From Bacillota bacterium (GTDB lineage Bacteria; Bacillota; Sulfobacillia; JAJZYS01; JAJYTV01), in assembly GCA_021786135.1 (NCBI GenBank), contig JAJYNV010000103.1, forward strand, positions 1 to 5,320: a stretch of DNA of 5,320 bases, written 5' to 3'. The notes under the pieces were generated by a model, which was given only the letters and a program-made list of their open reading frames with translations, had not been told where the DNA came from and did not search any database. Numbering within the stretch: the first letter of the stretch is position 1; each line of letters starts with the position of its first letter. The position numbers and the translations under genes were made by a program. Below are positions 1 to 5,320 of the stretch, piece by piece.

Positions 1-901
<901 letters not shown>

Positions 902-905
<4 letters not shown>

Positions 906-2593
906 CGCCGGACCAACTCCGCGCCTTGATCGCTACCGGAGAAACGCTCGCGGTCGAATTCAAGGGCGAGGAAGGCGCGCCGCTCAACGACCGCGACCTC
1001 GTGAAGGCCGTCGCCTGTCTGGCCAATCGCCAGGGCGATGGACCGGGGTATCTCTTGATTGGCGTCGAAGACGACGGCCGCCTCACCGGCGCTCGCCCGC
1101 GGCATGGCGGCACCACCGACCCCAACAAGCTGGCTGCCCTGATCGCCAGTCGTACCCGCCCGTCGGTGGCCGTGCGCAGCGAATTGATCGAACTCGATGG
1201 CCGCGCCGTCCTGGTGATCGAAGTGCCACCACAACAGCACCCGGTAGCCACCGCAGACGGCCTGTTCCTGCGCCGCACGATCGGCGGCGACGGCAAACCC
1301 GCCTGCGTGCCGATGGATGGCTACGCCGTGCAGTCGCTGCAAGCGAGCCGGGGGATTTTGGACCCTTCAGCCCAGCTCGTCACCGAGGCCCGCTGGCAGG
1401 ACCTCGACCCCTTGGAGTTCGAGCGCTTCCGCCGCAGCATCCGCGAGCGACGCGGCCGCAGCGACGAAAGCCTGCTCGACCTGCCCGATCTGGAACTGGC
1501 CAAGGCGCTAGGCGTGGTCGAAGCCAACGGCAGCGTGCGCGGTGTGCGTCTGGCGGCGCTGCTGCTATTCGGCAAGGAAGACGCGCTGCGCCGCTTCGCC
1601 CCCGCCCACGAGGTGGCCTTTCAGGTGCTGCGCGGGCTCGACGTGGAGGTCAACGACTTCTTCCGCTGGCCGCTGCTGCGGATCATGGAGGAGATCGAGG
1701 CGCGCATCCGCGCCCGCAACCGCGAGCAGGAGCTGATGGTGGGGCTGCTGCGCGTCGGCGTGCCCGACTACCCCGAGCGCGCCCTGCGCGAGGCGGTGGC
1801 CAATGCCCTCATCCACCGCGACTATCTGCGCCTGGGGGCGGTGCATCTCCAGTGGCATCCGGACCGCATCGAAATCAGCAACCCCGGCGGCTTTCCGGAC
1901 GGCGTGCGCCTGGACAACCTGCTCGTCACCGCGCCGCGCCCGAGGAACCCCTTGCTCGCCGACGCCTTCAAGCGCGCCGGCATCGTCGAGCGCACCGCGC
2001 GCGGCATCGACACCATCTTCTACGAGCAACTGCGCAACGGCCGCCCGGCGCCGTCCTACGCGCGCAGTGACTCGACCGGCGTTTCCCTCGTCATCCCGGG
2101 CGGCAAGGCCAATCTCGATTTCGTGCGCCTGCTCGTCACGGAAGGCCAGAGCGGGCGCACCCTGGGCCTGGACGAGCTGCTGATCCTCAACGCCCTGTGG
2201 CAAGAGCGCAGCCTGACCACCGACGCCGCCGCACGCCTGCTGCAAAAACCCGAGGCCGCAGCCCGCGCCACCCTGCACGGCCTGCTCGAAGCCGGCCTTG
2301 TCGAAGAGCGCGGGCAGAAGAAGGGCCGCACCTGGCACCTGGCCGCCGCCGTCTATCGCCTGCTGGGCGACAAGGCGGGTTACGTCCGCCAGCGCGGATT
2401 CGAGCCCTTGCAGCAGGAGCAGATGGTGCTGCAATACGTGGAAAAGCACGGGCGGATTACACGCGCCGAGGCAGCCGAACTCTGCCGTCTCGGCCCCCAC
2501 CAGGCGTACCGTTTACTCAAGTCTTTGGAAGAGCGCGGATTGCTTGTCGCGCATGGCGCGAAAAAGGGCCGTTTTTATGAGCGCAGCGCATAA
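902..2593 (+). CDS. Schlafen-like AlbA_2 / GHKL ATPase protein with C-terminal winged helices (COG2865-like)
   Basis: The 563-residue protein starts at the ATG at 902, which shares ATGA with the hsdM stop. The frame is open further upstream, but that part lies over hsdM and is its shadow; the recognisable domain begins right after this ATG. Residues about 10-130 match the AlbA_2 (Schlafen-like) fold: E19-F-K21, then YLLIGVEDDG at 50-59. Residues about 290-380 match the GHKL ATPase-like domain (HATPase_c_4): REAVANALIHRDY at 296-308 with the conserved N301, IEISNPGGFP at 323-332, and RNPLLADAFKRAGIVE at 348-363 followed by TARGI at 365-369. The second part of that last motif often reads TGRGI; here the first Gly is Ala. 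Residues about 424-482 and 500-560 look like two winged helix-turn-helix units, each ending in a KKGR wing (QKKGRTWHL, AKKGRFYE). Such genes are frequent inside hsd operons; regulation, nucleic-acid binding or defence roles are proposed but not settled. There is no good Shine-Dalgarno at the normal distance (AAGGAG at 873-878 is 23 bases away), so translation is probably coupled to hsdM. It is flanked by direct repeats and may be an inserted cassette. It is not RecG, despite frequent mislabelling of this family. Confidence 0.9.
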
Positions 2594-2594
2594 A

Positions 2595-2612
2595 ATAACC
2601 GCGCGCGGTTAT
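2595..2612. promoter_or_regulatory. Perfect 18-bp palindrome, possible operator
   Basis: ATAACCGCGCGCGGTTAT is identical to its own reverse complement. It begins one base after the stop codon of the Schlafen-like gene. Its outer half-site ATAACC/GGTTAT recurs at 2616-2621. Perfect dyads like this are typical of operator sites for dimeric helix-turn-helix proteins. Binding by the winged helices of the adjacent gene product is a guess from proximity only. Confidence 0.5.
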
Positions 2613-2628
2613 CCGATAACCACGCGCG
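2600..2628 (+). promoter_or_regulatory. Inverted repeat / RNA hairpin overlapping the palindrome
   Basis: The arms 2600-2612 and 2616-2628 are complementary at 12 of 13 positions with a 3-base CCG loop; the only mismatch is C2606 opposite A2622. The stem shares the GGTTAT half-site with the palindrome at 2595-2612, so two alternative dyads compete for the same bases. A fourth, degenerate element (ATATCACCACGCG, 2632-2644) follows. No run of T follows the stem, so it is not a standard intrinsic terminator. It could be an operator array, an mRNA processing or stability element, or an attenuator between the Schlafen-like gene and hsdS. Confidence 0.5.
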
Positions 2629-2678
2629 CAAATATCACCACGCGACGCTTGCCACTGCTGCCGTCGATGAGTGCGCTC

Positions 2679-2731
2679 GTCGAGGCGGCGAAGCTCGATG
2701 CTGCGATTGCCGCCAACCTGAAGGAGCTGGG
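2679..2731 (+). repeat. Direct repeat copy 2 (relict hsdM tail upstream of hsdS)
   Basis: This is the second copy of the 831-883 segment. It encodes VEAAKLDAAIAANLKELG in the same frame and continues as YGG then TGA at 2742-2744. That ending resembles the normal HsdM C-terminus better than the GFCESSP of the upstream gene. The copy also carries the AAGGAG that serves hsdS. It is best read as the original 3' end of hsdM, left beside hsdS when the Schlafen-like gene entered. Confidence 0.93.
2721..2726 (+). promoter_or_regulatory. Shine-Dalgarno of hsdS, inside repeat copy 2
   Basis: AAGGAG lies 7 bases before the ATG at 2734. The same AAGGAG is present in copy 1 (873-878), but there it is 23 bases from the next start. 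The duplicated hsdM tail therefore preserves the hsdS translation signal, which fixes the hsdS start at 2734. Confidence 0.8.
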
Positions 2732-2733
2732 GT

Positions 2734-4031
<1,298 letters not shown>

Positions 4032-4035
<4 letters not shown>

Positions 4036-4607
4036 CCGCGCGCCCGGCCAGCACACACCGCGAGGGACTCAAGGCGGCCCGGCTGCTGATGGTTCTCAGC
4101 AGTATTTCGCCGCTCTTCATCCTGTGGGCGATCCGCGGAAACAGCCTCATCCCCGACCGCTGGTTCATCGGGTTCTGCGCGTTGATGGTCATCGTCCCGA
4201 ATGCCTTCCTGTGGCTGCGCATCCGGACGGCAAAGAAGCAGGCCGATAAGCGCGAGCTCACCGTCGGTACCGCCGACGACCACCGCGACCACATCCTCGT
4301 CTACCTGTTCGCAATGCTCCTGCCGTTCTACTCGGAGGCCATCGGCACCTGGCGGGACCTGGGCGCGACGTTCGCCGCGCTGGCGTTCATCGTGTTCCTG
4401 TTCTGGCACCTGAACCTGCACTACATGAATCTGATCTTCGCAGCGCTCGGCTACCGGGTCTTTACGGTGTATCCGCCAGCCGACGGCAATCCTCTCACCG
4501 GCAGGAGTCGCCAGGCCCTCATCACGCGCCGTGTGAGCCTTGCTCCCGGAACCAGGCTCGTCGCCTACCGCCTGAGCGACACCGTCTATCTGGAGGCTGA
4601 GGCATGA
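4032..4607 (+). CDS. kwaA: Kiwa defence membrane protein KwaA (probable)
   Basis: The 191-residue protein has four hydrophobic segments at about 17-34, 44-64, 87-104 and 112-140, joined by a charged loop at 65-86 (RTAKKQADKRELTV region), then a soluble tail of about 50 residues. There is no signal peptide; it should sit in the inner membrane. KwaA is a small four-helix membrane protein always paired with KwaB; published work describes it as a membrane-embedded sensor that assembles with KwaB when phage infects. The segment HLNLHYMNLIFAALGYRVFTV (126-146) ends the last helix with an N-x-x-x-x-x-LGY pattern that I associate with this family, but that is from memory. The stronger argument is the partner gene, which follows with an ATGA overlap and is DUF4868-like. 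The start at 4032 overlaps the hsdS stop and has GAGAGG at 4018-4023. If the KwaB call failed, this would be only an unnamed four-helix membrane protein. Confidence 0.78.
4592..4596 (+). promoter_or_regulatory. Shine-Dalgarno of kwaB
   Basis: GGAGG lies 7 bases before the ATG at 4604, inside the last codons of kwaA. With the ATGA overlap it supports strong, coupled translation of kwaB and fixes its start. Confidence 0.75.
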
Positions 4608-5320
4608 AGTTGGACTTTGACCTCGATAAAGTGACGGTGACGGAATTCGGCGTGGGCCGGGACGAGGGCGACGGGCAGACGTTCGTCGCCGTGCCGGTGG
4701 ATGCAGACGTGCAGGGTGCGCTGCGCGAGATGGTGCAGGCCACTTGGGACGCCATGCAGCAGGACGAGGACGGACCGGCGAAGTACGAACCGTCCGAGAA
4801 GCACGCGAGCATTGAGTACCTCCATCTGCCACTGACGGACGACCTGGCCACTTCCGTGCGCGAGCTGCACGAGGCCACCAATCTGGACATCGTGGCCGGT
4901 GCGCTCGACGACCCGGCCGACGTGTTCTGCTACTTCGCGCGGCTGACCGACAAGAAGAACCGGCGGTTGACCGCGCTGCGGCGCGCGTCGCAGTTCAAGG
5001 GGGTTCTCAAGAAGCGCCTGATCCGCTTCGTTTCGGACTCGCTGAAGCTGATCGCCGACGACGTCTTCAAGCTGGACAGCGACTTCGACCTTCTCGTCGA
5101 TACGGCCAACGTCCACATCCTTCGCCCCAGCGGCTTCGAGTTCGCGGGCAGGCTCCAGCACGCGATCCTGGAGGCGGTGCCCGAGAACATCAAGGCAATC
5201 GCAGAAGACCTCCCGTTCGTGGCGTTCGACGGCATCGAGACATACGCCGGCAAGCATCCGCGTGCCGCCCGTTATCTGGCGTCGATCCGCGGGCAGGCGG
5301 AGACCAAGAACATTGACAAG
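4604..5320 (+). CDS. kwaB: Kiwa defence protein KwaB, DUF4868 family (3' truncated by window)
   Basis: The frame is open from the ATG at 4604 to the window end with no stop, giving 239 residues of a family usually a little over 300 long. The DUF4868-like core runs from about residue 108: FCYFARLTDKKNRRLTALRRA (108 onward), the basic QFKGVLKKR helix, FKLDSDFDLLVD (155-166) and the short HILRPSGFEFAG segment with FEF at 178-180. The F-x-L-D-x-x-FD and terminal FE patterns are the ones I recognise for DUF4868. The first 100 residues are acidic and variable. No membrane segment is present, so it should be cytoplasmic and recruited by KwaA. Published work on Kiwa describes KwaB as DNA-binding and as the part that blocks phage replication or late transcription; RecBCD inhibition by phage Gam is also linked to Kiwa. 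The gene shares ATGA with kwaA and has its own GGAGG. The antisense open frames across this gene are shadows. Confidence 0.82.
   Translation, partial: MKLDFDLDKVTVTEFGVGRDEGDGQTFVAVPVDADVQGALREMVQATWDAMQQDEDGPAKYEPSEKHASIEYLHLPLTDDLATSVRELHEATNLDIVAGALDDPADVFCYFARLTDKKNRRLTALRRASQFKGVLKKRLIRFVSDSLKLIADDVFKLDSDFDLLVDTANVHILRPSGFEFAGRLQHAILEAVPENIKAIAEDLPFVAFDGIETYAGKHPRAARYLASIRGQAETKNIDK

Noticed and set aside
1565..2500. Long antisense open frame (311 codons)
   Set aside because: It lies opposite the Schlafen-like gene, shows no recognisable domain, and is what high-GC third positions produce by chance.
2595..2630. Intrinsic transcription terminator
   Set aside because: The hairpin is not followed by a T run on the + strand, and on the minus strand the T-rich stretch is short and there is no gene to terminate.
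2640..2733. Internal promoter for hsdS
   Set aside because: TTGCCA at 2649-2654 resembles a -35 box but no -10-like sequence lies at the right distance.
4586..5257. Antisense open frame of 223 codons
   Set aside because: It is opposite the DUF4868-like gene, has no domain I recognise, and has no gene context on the minus strand.

Overview
This window is a stretch of a compact bacterial anti-phage defence operon. All genes read on the + strand. The DNA is GC-rich with strong G/C bias at third codon positions, and the proteins resemble those of high-GC Pseudomonadota. That is a guess from codon use and protein style; no taxonomic marker is present.

Layout, left to right. (1) 1-905: the 3' part of hsdM, the methyltransferase subunit of a type I restriction-modification system; its 5' end is outside the window. 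(2) 902-2593: a complete gene for a 563-residue Schlafen-like (AlbA_2) protein with a GHKL-type ATPase domain and C-terminal winged helices, of the COG2865 type. (3) 2594-2733: a 140-base gap holding a cluster of ATAACC/GGTTAT palindromes and a second, diverged copy of the last part of hsdM. (4) 2734-4035: hsdS, the DNA-specificity subunit, with two target-recognition domains. (5) 4032-4607: a four-helix membrane protein that looks like KwaA. (6) 4604 to the window end: a DUF4868-type protein that looks like KwaB, cut off by the window. KwaA plus KwaB is the Kiwa defence system.

The genes are packed for coupled translation. hsdM/Schlafen-like, hsdS/kwaA and kwaA/kwaB each share an ATGA overlap. 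The hsdS start lies inside the end of the duplicated hsdM tail, which also supplies its ribosome binding site. HsdM and HsdS should form the modification enzyme; hsdR is not in view and would be expected downstream of kwaB or elsewhere. Kiwa would add a membrane-associated layer that senses phage infection and acts on phage DNA through KwaB. The Schlafen-like protein is a common but poorly understood passenger in hsd operons.

The most notable structure is that the Schlafen-like gene is bracketed by a 53-base direct repeat (831-883 and 2679-2731, 48 identical bases) offset by exactly 1848 bases, a multiple of three. Recombination between the copies would remove the gene and restore a normal hsdM-hsdS junction. 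This suggests the gene is an inserted cassette that kept the hsdS start signals intact. Kiwa genes translationally coupled into a type I operon are the second notable feature.
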